A DNA stretch of 64,000 nucleotides from Branchiostoma floridae (Eukaryota; Chordata; Leptocardii; Amphioxiformes; Branchiostomatidae), in assembly GCF_000003815.2 (NCBI RefSeq), contig NC_049983.1, positions 23,774,658 through 23,838,657 of the forward strand. The letters are read 5' to 3'. How positions within the stretch are numbered: position 1 is the stretch's first letter; each line of letters begins with the position of its first letter. The notes below the pieces were generated by a model. That model ran no database searches and was not told the origin of the DNA. It saw only the letters and a program-made list of their open reading frames with translations. This document shows positions 50,112-60,690 of the stretch, piece by piece. The position numbers and the translations under genes were made by a program.

Positions 50112-52704
50112 CTTTTTTCTTGCGATGCCAATTTGACGTAGTCACAACAACAACAATAATAACGACAATGACACCACTCAGACCTCCTATAATCCCTCCG
50201 ATTTGCGCGCCTGAAGGTCCTACAAATAAACGGAAAATAGAGTTTCAAAAACATAGAACACGTGACTCAGTGAGCAGTGGATCATAGGTTCCAGGAAGTC
50301 ACCGAGTCACGTGTTCTATCTGTTTAACGTGACATCACGACAGCAGTGGATTGTTCATTCTTTGACAAAGACAGATGCTGTGCCGTCGAAAATTTGGGTG
50401 AGTGCAATTTTTGTGTTGGAAATTACAGTTCAACTATTCCGAGAATGATTTCTACCAACACAGATGAACTTTCAAGTTAAGTTGATTTCATGTTAGTAAT
50501 TTACCTGGTGAGTGGTGACCCTATATACCTCTGATACATATAGAATACAACACGTATTCCGTATTACCCAATTGCAAGGTGATACGCCTTTCGAACCTGT
50601 GCGATACGGAAGTTATGGCCCGGTCCGGAACACCCGTATTGAACTATTGAACGTTCTCGCGTCACCGGTATGACATAAATGACAATATGGTTGTAGGTTG
50701 ATAAGAGTATTCAATCTTCATACATTTGATAGCAATATCAGCAAACAACATCAGCTAATTTGTGCAGATAGTTTCAATAGTTTGAAATAAAATAAAAGCC
50801 GAATTCTTTAAATTTGTGTCTGGGTCAGGATAGAAACGTTCAACACTCTTACCCACCTGAACTTGGAGGAGCAGTCGACACAGGAGGTGGTGTTGTTGTA
50901 CCGTTAGGAGCTGGAATAGATATGTTTAACAGCGTTATCGTATTTATAATAATTGCTTGATTAAGTATCTATATCTATATAGCCGATATAGCCGCCTTTC
51001 GGCGTAACACATCAGCTTCGCCCTTCGCTGAGTAAGATTGATTATCATACTGGTGTTGTTGTACCGTTTGGAGCTGGAATAGATATGTTTAACAGCGTTA
51101 TCGTATTATAATAATTGCTTGATATTAAGCATCTGTATCTATATCTATATAGCCGATATAACCGCCCTTCGGCGTAACACACCAGCTTCGCCCTTCGCTG
51201 AGAAAGATTGATTATCATACTGGTGTTGTTGTACCATTAGGAGCTGGAATAGATATGCTTAACAGCGTTATAATGATTCTAATGATTGCTTACAAAACGT
51301 CAGACAAAAAAGTAAGATTGATTCTCATACTGGAACAATGTAATACCTGAAAACATCGTCTAAAATACAAATTAATCATTACTTTGGTTTTGGTTTGGTT
51401 TTGTTTGATACAGATCTCCATTAGTGACTAATATGTCACTTATTAATTCTTCCTTGGAGTCATTGGGATTTTTAGAGAATCACCAACTCTAGAAGGAATG
51501 ATTTGCACCATCGCACACCGCACCATCGCATGTGTGGTGGGTTCTTTAACGTGCATGGGGTGTGTCTGCTCTCCAAACACGGGACCTCCATTTAACGTCC
51601 TATCCGAGGGACAGCCCTAGCCGAAGCTAGGTACTCATTTTAACCTGAGTAATATCAATCTAAATCAAATACTTAACAAAATCCTCTGTGAGGGTCAAGT
51701 AAGGAAAGCCGTGTAAAGTGCCTTTTCCAAGGGCGCAAGATCGGCGACACGGCAAGATTCGAATTCGAGACCTCTCGGTCCCGAGCCAAACAAATTTGCG
51801 TAATGCAGAACAAAAGATACGCCCCAATGCCCTGAGAGAATCGCCTCGGTTCCATTACGACCTAGAGGTCGTGTGCCCGTATTCTTTCTGTCTCTACTTT
51901 CTTGTGTTTCTTACACAGTTCCATGACTATAATCTCACCTGTTCCTGATGTAAAAGACGTTGCATACTTGTATAAACACTAGATTATATTGCATTGTTTG
52001 CAGTCTCGATTAATTAAGAAATAAACACTAAATACGATTACTAATATGTCATCAACCTGGCTTCCAAGTCTTTAACTTCTATGGTATTCAAATCCCCACA
52101 CCTGGAAATAGCACAGATGGCTTTCGGATACCTTTGAGGTGACAAAAAAAAGGTTGGCTGTCAACGGAAGCTTCGTTTAAATCAGAGCTTCAATTGATCA
52201 CGTTATGACATGAGTGATTCCTACGTTTGTTTGGACCTTTGTTTTGTTTTTTCATGAGAGCTCAAATCGGCCTGCAGGCCGCTTTTCATTGAGGTCATAC
52301 GTTATACGTTAATTCAACTTCGTCATCTTCGTCGATCGTGACATTTTTTCTCTCCTGCGATTTTCACAAACGCCAACACTTGTACAGAACCGAGTGTACT
52401 TTACGGCAATCTTCTCTTTCCGCCACAAGAAAATGTAATTTGAGTTGTACGAGTGTAACAGCGGGCGGTTAAGTACCGCCTACCGTCCTTGCCAAGGAGC
52501 TCTGAGCTTTTGTGGCGACATCGGTAGCGTGCTTGATTTGTAATGTTTAATTTGGCAATGTTTGTTTCTTTCTTTTCCTCCTCGCTCCTCTGAATTTCTA
52601 CACGACCTCGCCCAGAGTACCTTTCATATGCTGCCGCAAAGTTATCGTACCGTACTACGAAGACTAAACTCACCGATAGTCATAGAGAACGCCAGCTGCA
52701 GCAT
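50112..52704 (-). CDS. Minus-strand single-pass membrane protein gene (partial model)
   Basis: Three phase-compatible exons are visible. Exon 52674-52704 starts with an ATG and reads MLQLAFSMTI, the beginning of a possible signal peptide, before a gtgagt donor. Exon 50857-50910 encodes a Thr/Pro/Ser stalk (PNGTTTPPPVSTAPPSS). Exon 50112-50219 encodes a transmembrane helix, GGIIGGLSGVIVVIIVVVV, followed by the basic stop-transfer HRKKK. All junctions are phase 1, as in many extracellular-domain genes. No ectodomain or cytoplasmic exon was found, so the model is incomplete. It may be a small receptor or adhesion-type protein. Confidence 0.5.
50253..50319. repeat. Short hairpin
   Basis: The 16-bp arms ATAGAACACGTGACTC and GAGTCACGTGTTCTAT are exact inverted copies separated by 35 bp. 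It may be a MITE or a paired CACGTG (E-box) site. Confidence 0.7.
50888..51270 (-). repeat. Triplicated stalk-exon segment with LINE 3' end
   Basis: A unit of about 165 bp, from TGGTGTTGTTGTACC through AGCTGGAATAGATATG, occurs three times (50888, 51051, 51221). Each unit carries the acceptor half of the stalk exon. Two carry the word CCTTCGGCGTAACACA, which is the complement of a LINE 3' end seen at 62050. The extra exon halves end in CCAGTATGA without a phase-1 donor, so they are probably not used. Confidence 0.7.
51440..51800 (-). mobile_element. SINE copy, third in window
   Basis: It shares the body words GGGACCTCCATTTAACGTCC and TATCCGAGGGACAGCCC with 11780-12130 and 36880-37165. Its tRNA-like end (near 51770) is worn. 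Confidence 0.6.
51801..52489 (+). other. Intron of the minus-strand gene
   Basis: No exon meeting phase-1 and splice-site requirements is found, although the missing ectodomain exon would be expected here. Confidence 0.4.
52490..52640 (+). mobile_element. Decayed tRNA-SINE, relative of 3886-4060
   Basis: It opens with AGCTCTGAGCTTTTGTGGCG, an A-box-like tRNA start, followed by a pyrimidine-rich body like that at 3990. The B box is not recognisable. Confidence 0.45.
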
Positions 52705-52887
52705 CAGCACCAATTCATAACTGCTGTCACAAGAAGTGGGTGGGTGGAACGACACGCGGCGGCCATTTTTGCTCGTCTTCTCGGAGTCAGTAGTCCTGTT
52801 TGTCAGCAAACTCGGTCGGTAGTTCCTTCAGCTGTGCGTGGATTCACCTGGCAGTATCCGGATGGCCTGGAAGAGTTTGCGCGGTTC

Positions 52888-53055
52888 TTATATAACCACG
52901 GCAAGCACGACCGGTAGGACGTTTACACTCAAAAACACCACGCCCATGAGTCAACAAGCCACGCCCCCGTTCGTCTAAACGTGCACTTTGACGGGCGGTT
53001 GCCATGGCGACGCGTCTCATCCTACCGTTCTGTGACAGGTTGTTTCCATAACGAC
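52888..53055 (-). promoter_or_regulatory. Promoter of the minus-strand membrane gene
   Basis: On the minus strand a TATATAA box lies at 52894-52888, about 185 bp before the ATG, placing the start site near 52860. Upstream are two CACCC/KLF-type boxes (complements of CCACGCCC at 52938 and CCACGCCCCC at 52959). An X-box-like palindrome GTTGCCATGGCGAC (52998-53011) and a weaker GTTTCCATAACGAC (53042-53055) follow. X-boxes bind RFX factors. The assignment is by motif only. Confidence 0.5.
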
Positions 53056-53470
53056 GCGCGGATCGTGTTTCGCCAAACACCCAAATATGTCTACTTCATA
53101 TAGGATTGTCTTGAATCATTATTTGCGTCCTTACTTTAAGGGATAATGAAGAAGATACCATTCTTCCGTTTGATAGATTTTTTTTAACAATTCATTTAAA
53201 GTTAAGGTCTCATTCGTGTATTGCTCGAAATAGATCCGAGCCAAAAAATAAACGGCTGCATGGACGCGTGATTTTAGCGGTGAGAAAGTCCGGGATCCCT
53301 TTCAGCCAGCCGAACTGATCTCAAAAGTTAGATTGGTGAAAGTTTGTATAGAAATTAGTAGGCAAAGTTTGGCAGCTGCGATCTAGGTCGGATTTCCCAA
53401 GGGTTTTATCAAGATAAAACCGCATTGAGTTAATTTAGATTAAATGTGCTCAACATTGCTAGAAGCAAAA
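53056..53470 (+). other. Spacer before the hairpin array
   Basis: I see no gene or known repeat. Confidence 0.5.
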
Positions 53471-54452
53471 CTACGAAAACCTCGCCCTCCTTTTTCAGCA
53501 CTGGAACCCAGTGCTGAAGATGGCGTTCAGCACTGGATTTCCAGTGCTGACGAATATTCAGCACTGGAAACCGAGTGCTGAGAGATCGGGATACTCCGAG
53601 ATATACAGTTATTTGGAATTACGATACGTCCTTTGCTCTACTACTAAAACTTAAGACATTGCAGGATTATAAACGTCACCTATCGTTATATTCTGCTCTA
53701 TAACGCCTCTATAATAGTGTGCACAGTGTTCAATTGTCGATTACCTTCGGGGATAATGGAATACTCGCGATCGGCGTGACGCTTTCTTTACGTGGGTGGA
53801 CAAAAGGTTAAAGTGTAACTTACATCATTGGACCCTTATACAGTATACATATATTCAATTACCATTTTTTAACGAATGGATAGCACAACTACAATTTTTT
53901 TTTGCACGAAATAACTTATTTTTCCTTCGAATTTACGTCTTGTACCCCTCTCAGCACTGGGAGATTCCAGTGCTGGAAGGACGTCAGCACTGGTTCGTAC
54001 ACCATTCCAATCCTTAAAAGACGTCAGCACTCGTTTTCCAGTGCTGAAGATTTCATAGCACTGGTTTTCCAGTGCTGAAGTGTTCTCGAGCACTGGTAAA
54101 TCCAGTGCGGAAGGCGAGGTTTTTGTATATCAGCACTCGGTTCCAGTGCTGACGGCAGTTTCAGCACTGGGTAACCAGTGCTGAATTAATTTTGACCTGA
54201 CCCGGCCCCGATATCCCCGGATTTCAGCACTGGTAACCGAGTGCTGGCGGCAAATCAGCACTGGAAAACGAGTGCTGAAAGAAATTCAGCACTGGAAAAC
54301 CAGTGCTGAGGGAGTTTCAGCACTCGAACAAGGCCGATCAACACTGGAAAACGAGTGCTGAAAGAATTTCAGCACTGGAAAACCAGTGCTGAGGCCGTTC
54401 AGACAATTGAATCAGCACTGGAACACCAGTGCGGAAGGCGAGGTTTTCGTAG
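53471..54452. mobile_element. Array of about 15 CAGCACTGG hairpins with inverted ends
   Basis: The region is bounded by CTACGAAAACCTCGCC (53471-53486) and its exact complement GGCGAGGTTTTCGTAG (54437-54452). Inside are about 15 small hairpins of 23-25 nt, each TCAGCACTGG, a loop of 3-6 nt, CCAGTGCTGA. Starts are near 53495, 53527, 53558, 53951, 54024, 54056, 54088, 54130, 54161, 54224, 54255, 54286, 54338, 54369 and 54412. Half-sites lie at 53984 and 54317. A third copy of the end word lies at 54112. No protein is encoded. See the findings. Confidence 0.85.
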
Positions 54453-54566
54453 ACTTGCAACATAGAATGGAAAATCTGCTGACATTTCATGTAGCGGCCA
54501 TGTAAAACACGTATTAAAAAAAAACTATAGCTCAATGCTAGTACCTGTAGTAATCGCTAGGCGGCA

Positions 54567-54806
54567 GTGCTTCTCAAAGCCCCCAAAAATGTGGCAATGA
54601 TCTACCCCTCACTGAGTGGTACAGTCCGAAAGGTCAGAGTTCATTGCAGACGGAAACTTCACAAAGTTTTGACTAGGTATGTTGAAGTTTATTATTCCGT
54701 TATGTTTGAAGTTGCCGTTAATTTCCGATGTGATATTGAAACTTATGTTGAGGCTACCCATAGTTATGAAACTGGCATGACAGTGTATGAAGAATATATC
54801 CTATAA
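54567..54806 (+). CDS. Conserved short open frame upstream of gene C (unknown)
   Basis: This is the paralogue of 21340-21564, with GTVRKVRVHCRRKLHKVLTR and ETYVEATHSYETGMTVYEEY before TAA. Its first in-frame ATG is at 54597. Conservation of the open frame and stop in both copies is suggestive, but splice context is missing and the family is unknown. Confidence 0.3.
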   Translation: MLLKAPKNVAMIYPSLSGTVRKVRVHCRRKLHKVLTRYVEVYYSVMFEVAVNFRCDIETYVEATHSYETGMTVYEEYIL

Positions 54807-56248
54807 CGTTAAATGCTTAACTTTTTACGCATGAGTTTCCACGTGGGTGGGTGTGGGGCAAAGGAATTTTTCACCCAATTCACCAGTTCTTGATATAGAT
54901 GCCACCAAGATGAGTCAAAATTGGCGCTATACTTCTATATCATTTGTTTGCAGTTACCGGTAAATCTTGAGTAACAAAACTAGTGATTGAATTTTAGAAA
55001 TGAAATGAAATTAACTCAGTCTAGAGATACTAAGTACAGATTAATTAGGAATTAATTAATTGCTTGCAGATTTTGATAGGATAGAGATTATGTGTACCCA
55101 CAGAAAAAAATTGGTTGAATAGGTCCAATTTTGGGTGTCTGAGTATTTTGAGCCCTGCCGCACATGCATTCTGATCTCTGTGATTGTAAAAAGGGCTTAA
55201 TATACATGTATTTATAAGCTCATTCATGAGTCCAAGTACACATGCACAGGTCAAACTCAAAGGAGAAGGTCCTGACTTGTAAACAGTTGTCGTCCCAACG
55301 ATACAGGTGGCCTCCGTCAGTCAGATTATATATATTACAACACAGTAGTCACTGTGTATTCTGTATCTCCCAAGTTACCAGCCTGACCACGGGTAGGAGG
55401 CTGGAAGGCGATCCAACCTCTGCAGGAGGGCTGGGACCGAGGGTGATGCAGAATACATCGTGCTGAAATTGTTATTTACGTCATACCCATTGGAGAAAAT
55501 ACATATCTCAATGCAAAATGGCCTGGAACTAAAAATAGCAGCTTAATTCCAATGTCTGAATCTGGTTTGCAAATCTTTGACAGGCAGCCGCACTTGGAGC
55601 ACAATTGGATGGTGTTTGATATGTTCTATGAAATCCCATGTGATACAAGTAGAACCCCATGTGATAAGGTAGCCTCCTTCACCGGCCTCTCTGGGAAGCT
55701 TGGCAATTTTTTTTTGGGGGGGGGGGGGGGGTAGGTCGATTTGCGATTTTTAACCGGGAATATGCCGGGAAAGGAATATATGCCGGGAAAGGAATATACA
55801 CCGGAAAGCTTGTACGGGCTAGGCGAAATTGGCTTCCCAGTAGGCCTGCTACTCTTCGGTATCTACAAAGCCCTATTAAAAAACACTTGTCACCATTACA
55901 TAGAATTAAATAATCCATTTTTGCTTCATAAACAACTTACCAACATTTACTTTGAATTAGAGTGGGCTGGCTACAATCAACAGCGAAATTGAATAGCTTT
56001 AATAGTATTATGTTTCATGAATAGACCATGTACAGACCCTCACATATGGTTTGATTGGATGCACTTTCGCATTGATTTTTGGTAGACTATGTAAAAAAAG
56101 TGTTTTGCATGTATCGGTACAGTCATTTTTTTGTACACTACGTTAAGCTTGTTTGCTACATATTTGAAATACGGTGGCCTTACAGTTCTATTAGCCAAAA
56201 AGAAACCTTACAATGTCTTATGAGATTCTCTTTTTCCCTGTTTTGCAG
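54807..56248 (+). other. 5' region of gene C
   Basis: It parallels 21565-22547 up to about 55380 and then carries copy-specific sequence, including a G-run at 55716-55730. No promoter motif or 5' exon can be supported. Confidence 0.5.
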
Positions 56249-56626
56249 CTCCATAATCAGTCAAGAAGTGTGAAGCTCAGACAAGACATCACACGACCCA
56301 AGATGGAGGACACAGAGCCCAGTACAGACGACCAGGACTTCAGTACTGTAGAGGAGCACAGGCTCCACAGGGAGTGTGGCATCACCTCTCCTCTCACCTA
56401 CCGCTCCACGGGGAGTGTGGCATCACCTGTCACCTCTCACCAATCATTCCGCGGGAACATCAAAATCTTCATGGAAGACTGCAATGTCATCAAGATGGAC
56501 AATGACAGGAATCAAGTTGACAATGACAGGAGTCAAGTGTGTCTTCTGGAATGGATGGATGGGAATCATGGGATCCAACTTAAAAAGCGTGACTCTGAGT
56601 GCTTTATGTGCTGGCTGTATTCAATG
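56249..56626 (+). CDS. Gene C first coding exon
   Basis: The exon follows gttttgcag, has an ATG at 56303 and is open for 108 codons to the gtaagt donor. The sequence is acidic at the start and contains a tandem repeat (DNDRNQV, DNDRSQV) and CLLEWMDGNHGIQLKKRDSE. I do not recognise a domain. It is the intact form of the LINE-broken exon of gene B. Confidence 0.65.
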
Positions 56627-59600
56627 GTAAGTGGGCAATCTTAGATGCACTAACATGTGTTGTGATATCAGTATAAAAATAGTATAGAAAAAACACCCCT
56701 TTTACTCCAATGTACACAGCCCAACATCTGAATATTAAGTAACCCAAGACCTCAAATAAGAGGCACCTGACTTTGACTTCCTCTTTGCACCACGACCCGA
56801 GCATTGAGCAGACGGGCCACCATCGACTCTCTGTACATTACTAACACTTCACCCGAATAGACGTAGGAGCAACAGTTGAGTGTCTGTGATTGAATTCATC
56901 TCAAAGGCTGAAAAGCACAACAACATGTGCTTTCAACTAAGTTGTAGATTACATGTGACTTAGTGAAAAAAAGAAACCATTCTTACATGTACATATCCAT
57001 TGCTTTATTCACACCGACGTTCGGTGACTGTCTGTCATACTGACTGGTTCACTTTGTAATGCAGCTCTACGTAAACTGCTTACAGACGCAGATGAGGTTC
57101 CTAGACGTAAAGTATTTTACTTTGTGTACAGTGAGTGCTTACGAGTAATGCAATTTTTACCATGCGGGTCCCAAATGTTTCTTTTCTAGCTCTAGCATAT
57201 TTGCAAGTTAAGTTTTATCAGGCAGAAACCCCCTAGCCTCTACATGCTGTCTTCCAACCAGCAGCATGACGGTGTTTGTTTCTTGGGTGAACCCTGTGAG
57301 CCTTTATAAAATCTTTTCAAAGATAATCTTTGGCATTGGAATAGTCTAAGCTGTACAGAATTTGTCCCTGAACATGCAGGGGGGAAATAGCATCCCAGGG
57401 GCTTCAAATTTTAACATATTTTCATGGGATCATGTCGTCCCCTCCCCCAGTACAATAGTTAAGAACTTGGCTGATTGATAAGAACTTGGCAATGCCCTCT
57501 ATGTCTGATATTTTAAATTACATGTATGCTGTGAAAAAAACTAATGTAAACCCTGAATATCACGAACAAGTTAGAGCACAATCGATGTCTCAAAATAAAA
57601 GCACAAAATCAAATCACAGGCCAAAGGCAGTCATGAAGGCTATACTAGTAGCCCTATGGTGGGTTCATTTGGTACATTGGGATTTACAAGCACTGAGATG
57701 AGTGAGAGTGAAAGTTGAGTGAGGAAAAGCTGAGTGAGTGAGTGAGTGAAAGTGAAGAGTGAGTGAGAGTGAGTGAGTGAGTGAGTGAGTGAGTGAGTGA
57801 GTGAGTGAGTGAGTGAGTGAAAGTGAAGAGTGAGTGAGAGAGAGTGAGTGAAAGTGAAGAGTGAGTGAGAGTGAGTGAGTGAGTGAGTGAGTGAAAGTGA
57901 AGAGTGAGTGAGAGTGAGTGAGTGAAAGTGAAGAGTGAGTGAGAGTGAGTGAGTGAGTGAAAGTGAAGAGTGAGTGAGAGAGAGTGAGTGAGTGAGTGAG
58001 TGAGTGAGTGAAAGTGAAGAGTGAGTGAGAGAGAGTGAGTGAGTGAGTGAAAGTGAGTGAGTTAATAGTGAGTGACACTGATCATGACAGTGAAAGTGAG
58101 TGAGTGTGAGCATTCATTGAGTTATTCTAATAGGCCATTAATAAGGCAGAAGTTTATTGTTAACTCCCAGGCACCATGTCAGCATATTCAAAACAGTTTT
58201 GAAGATCAATAGTTATACAAATATTCACCCCTGAGCAGAGGCGGCTCCCATATTGACTATAACCATGCATCTGGTGATGAAGGGTCAAAGTCCTAGGCCT
58301 GGTCTGCATGTTTGTACAGTACCTGTTTGCTTGCTGATGTGGCAGTCAGGCCACCATGTTGGAATTTTGGATTGTCCTGTGTTTTGAGCCACTATGACAG
58401 ACACTTGAACTATATCAGGGATCCAAGAAATAGTTCTCCGCTCTACTAAGATTACTGTCCAGGTATGGTCTTAGGGATTTTACGATATTGACCAGGGTGA
58501 GGGCTGGTGCACTGGGGGGAGGGCCATTGAATTTTTTTTTATGTCGGAGGCGGGACATTGAAAAACTTTTTGAGCTGGGGATAATCCTTAGATTAGCTTA
58601 GCCAGCCAGCAAGATTTGCCCATCTAAATGTAGAAAGTGGCATTTCAGAGAGTCAACATTTCAAAATTGGAGTCCTGTCTGACTCTCTTGCGATGCCTCA
58701 CATTTTTGGCACTCCAAGATTATTACTGTTGGGGGTATTTGGTTGAGCATGCTTTTGTGTATTTTAAAATAGAAAGTAAATTTACCTCAGTCTGCAGATA
58801 ATGCAGGAAACTAAGTATTTCAGTGGGCCGAGTTTGATCTTTATTTATTCTTGAGAAGCTCAAATCAGCGTGCAGGCTGCTAATTTATTGAGGTCATGAT
58901 GGAGGTATTAAAGGGTCAGATAAAATATAACAGAGGTACAGATTACATCGAGTCTTAATAATATGAAATCTATCAACATATATCATTACATGATATACAT
59001 AGTACAAAAACATCGCTCCACCACTAGTAATTTACAAAAGCTCCGGTTTCTCTAGCGATATTTGCTTAGTTATCAATCATTGAAGTATTGTTATTTCGTT
59101 CCTAAGTTGTCATTTTGTTAATTGGTATTCTGCACTGGGTCGCATTATTGTTTAATAATTTTCATATCTATTCAATCTTTATTTAACTTTATGAGTTGTT
59201 GAATTCTATTTTGATTTGTAAATCTTGATGAGAAGAGCTTGTACAAGCCACATAGCTTTTTTTCTCCCCCTCCTGCACGTTTTCTTCCTTTGATTTCCAC
59301 TATGTTGGCTTTTTAGAAATGTGCAAAATCAATAAGTCCATATATACATGTCTGTTCATTTTTGGTCATTTCTTTTATTTCAAGAGTCTCTTAAAGGAGG
59401 TCAGATTTGGAGTCGTACACGTGTCTAGCAACAGTTTGATCGTCTCATTTTCTGGAGTTACACAATTACACAGTGGCATCAGTAACTGTTACTAACAACA
59501 TTGTCAGTAGCAATTTTTTTCAAGTATATTTTACTAATCTAGATCTGTTTTTTTTTAAAAAGCAAACAAGACACCCTTTGATTCACATGTTGTCCATTCT

Positions 59601-59723
59601 GTGTTGCCCCCAGAGATGGACCTGGTCACGTTCTTCACGGCTGTGCAGAAAGGTGATGTGCAGACTGTGAGGAGGGGACTGGAGACTGGGGTGGACGTTA
59701 ATGCCAAGAGACTCTGGCTATGG
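56249..59723 (+). CDS. Gene C: start of a third paralogue
   Basis: Two exons are visible, 56249-56626 and 59616-59723. The rest of the ANK-Roc-COR gene should lie beyond the window. Using the second AG of the cagag acceptor at 59611-59615, exon 1 (108 codons from ATG 56303) joins exon 2 in phase 0. It can give one protein beginning MEDTEPSTDDQDFSTVEEHR. The output domain of this copy is unknown. Confidence 0.7.
56627..59615 (+). other. Gene C intron 1
   Basis: It aligns with 23501-25727 of gene B plus copy-specific additions, including a longer (GTGA)n array. No additional conserved exon is seen. Confidence 0.6.
57699..58075 (+). repeat. (GTGA)n microsatellite with GAAAGTGAAGAGTGA units
   Basis: It is paralogous to 24268-24480 but longer. 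A compound unit GAAAGTGAAGAGTGAGTGAG recurs about seven times, so it is evolving toward a higher-order repeat. Confidence 0.95.
59616..59723 (+). CDS. Gene C exon with first ankyrin half
   Basis: This 108-bp exon starts with ATG after cccccagag and ends before gtaagg. It encodes MDLVTFFTAVQKGDVQTVRR and GLETGVDVNAKR. It is the counterpart of 25730-25840, one codon shorter. Confidence 0.78.
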
Positions 59724-60000
59724 GTAAGGATGCTGATTTTCATTGATCAAACTAAAGGTGGGAGTTCTGAAATATCAATATTGATTTATGTGATTAACAT
59801 TTTGATGGAATGAAACGTAACTAGCAGCAAGAAGTTATTTTGGCTTTTTTATCTGCACAATATATTGTGGTGCATGCTGTTCTCGATAATGACCATTGAT
59901 AGCCTGGCTTGATGATATGTCAGCTGCTGAAAGAATGTACCTTTAATTTGTTACAAAAAAAACAGTAATTTGAGCCAAACTGCCAACTATATTCAGCAGT

Positions 60001-60690
60001 GAATGAATGAATGACTGGTTTATTAGGGCCAAACAAGTGCGTATATACATGTACTGTACATACTGCAGCCATACAAGGCTGAATTGGTGTATGATACATA
60101 TCACATTTGTTAAAAACTTCATTAAGATTCATTCAACAATGATACAATAAAAGGTAGTGTGCTATTTTTGAATTGGGATGATTTGCATTTAAACTGTGTG
60201 TAGTTGTCCTTTGTACGTAGTTCTCTCCCATGAACACTTCCCCGTTTCGGGGGGAACCAGCCAGAGAATAGTGGAAACTTAGACACAGACAGGGCAAATT
60301 TCAAACAAAGACTACGACGTCTCAGGTACAGGGAAGTAAATGACAGCTGTTCTAAGGCTCTGTCGTAGCCAGCATAGCGCCTACCTTAAGAGTTATTCTG
60401 TACGCCCTCTTTTGTACAGATTCAATGCACTTAGACTGGAGAGCAGTGAGGCCTGGATAGCAGTGAGGCCTGGATGCCACACTGGGCAAGCATACTCTAA
60501 CAAAGGTCTTACAAACCCACAGAAAACAAGGGTTAAGTCATTGTCACCAAGTCCATGTTTCTTTAGGACACGTACTAGGTATAGCCTACGGTTGGCCTTA
60601 CTGACTATAGCGGACCACTTGAGATCGGCTTGCATGATTATGCCGAGAACTCTAGCAAACTGAACTTCTTCCAATACTGATGGTCCTACT
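60001..60690 (-). mobile_element. LINE 3' fragment
   Basis: The minus strand encodes an RT C-terminal region (VLGIIMQADLKWSAIVSKAN, then CGFVRPLLEYACPVWHPGL). A (TTCA)n-type tail at 60001-60015 marks its 3' end. It sits in the presumed gene C intron where gene B instead has the Tc1/mariner remnant. Confidence 0.75.

Noticed and set aside
50253-50319. Hairpin as an intrinsic (bacterial-type) terminator
   Set aside because: The loop is 35 bp, there is no T run and the genome is eukaryotic; a repeat or paired E-box is more likely.
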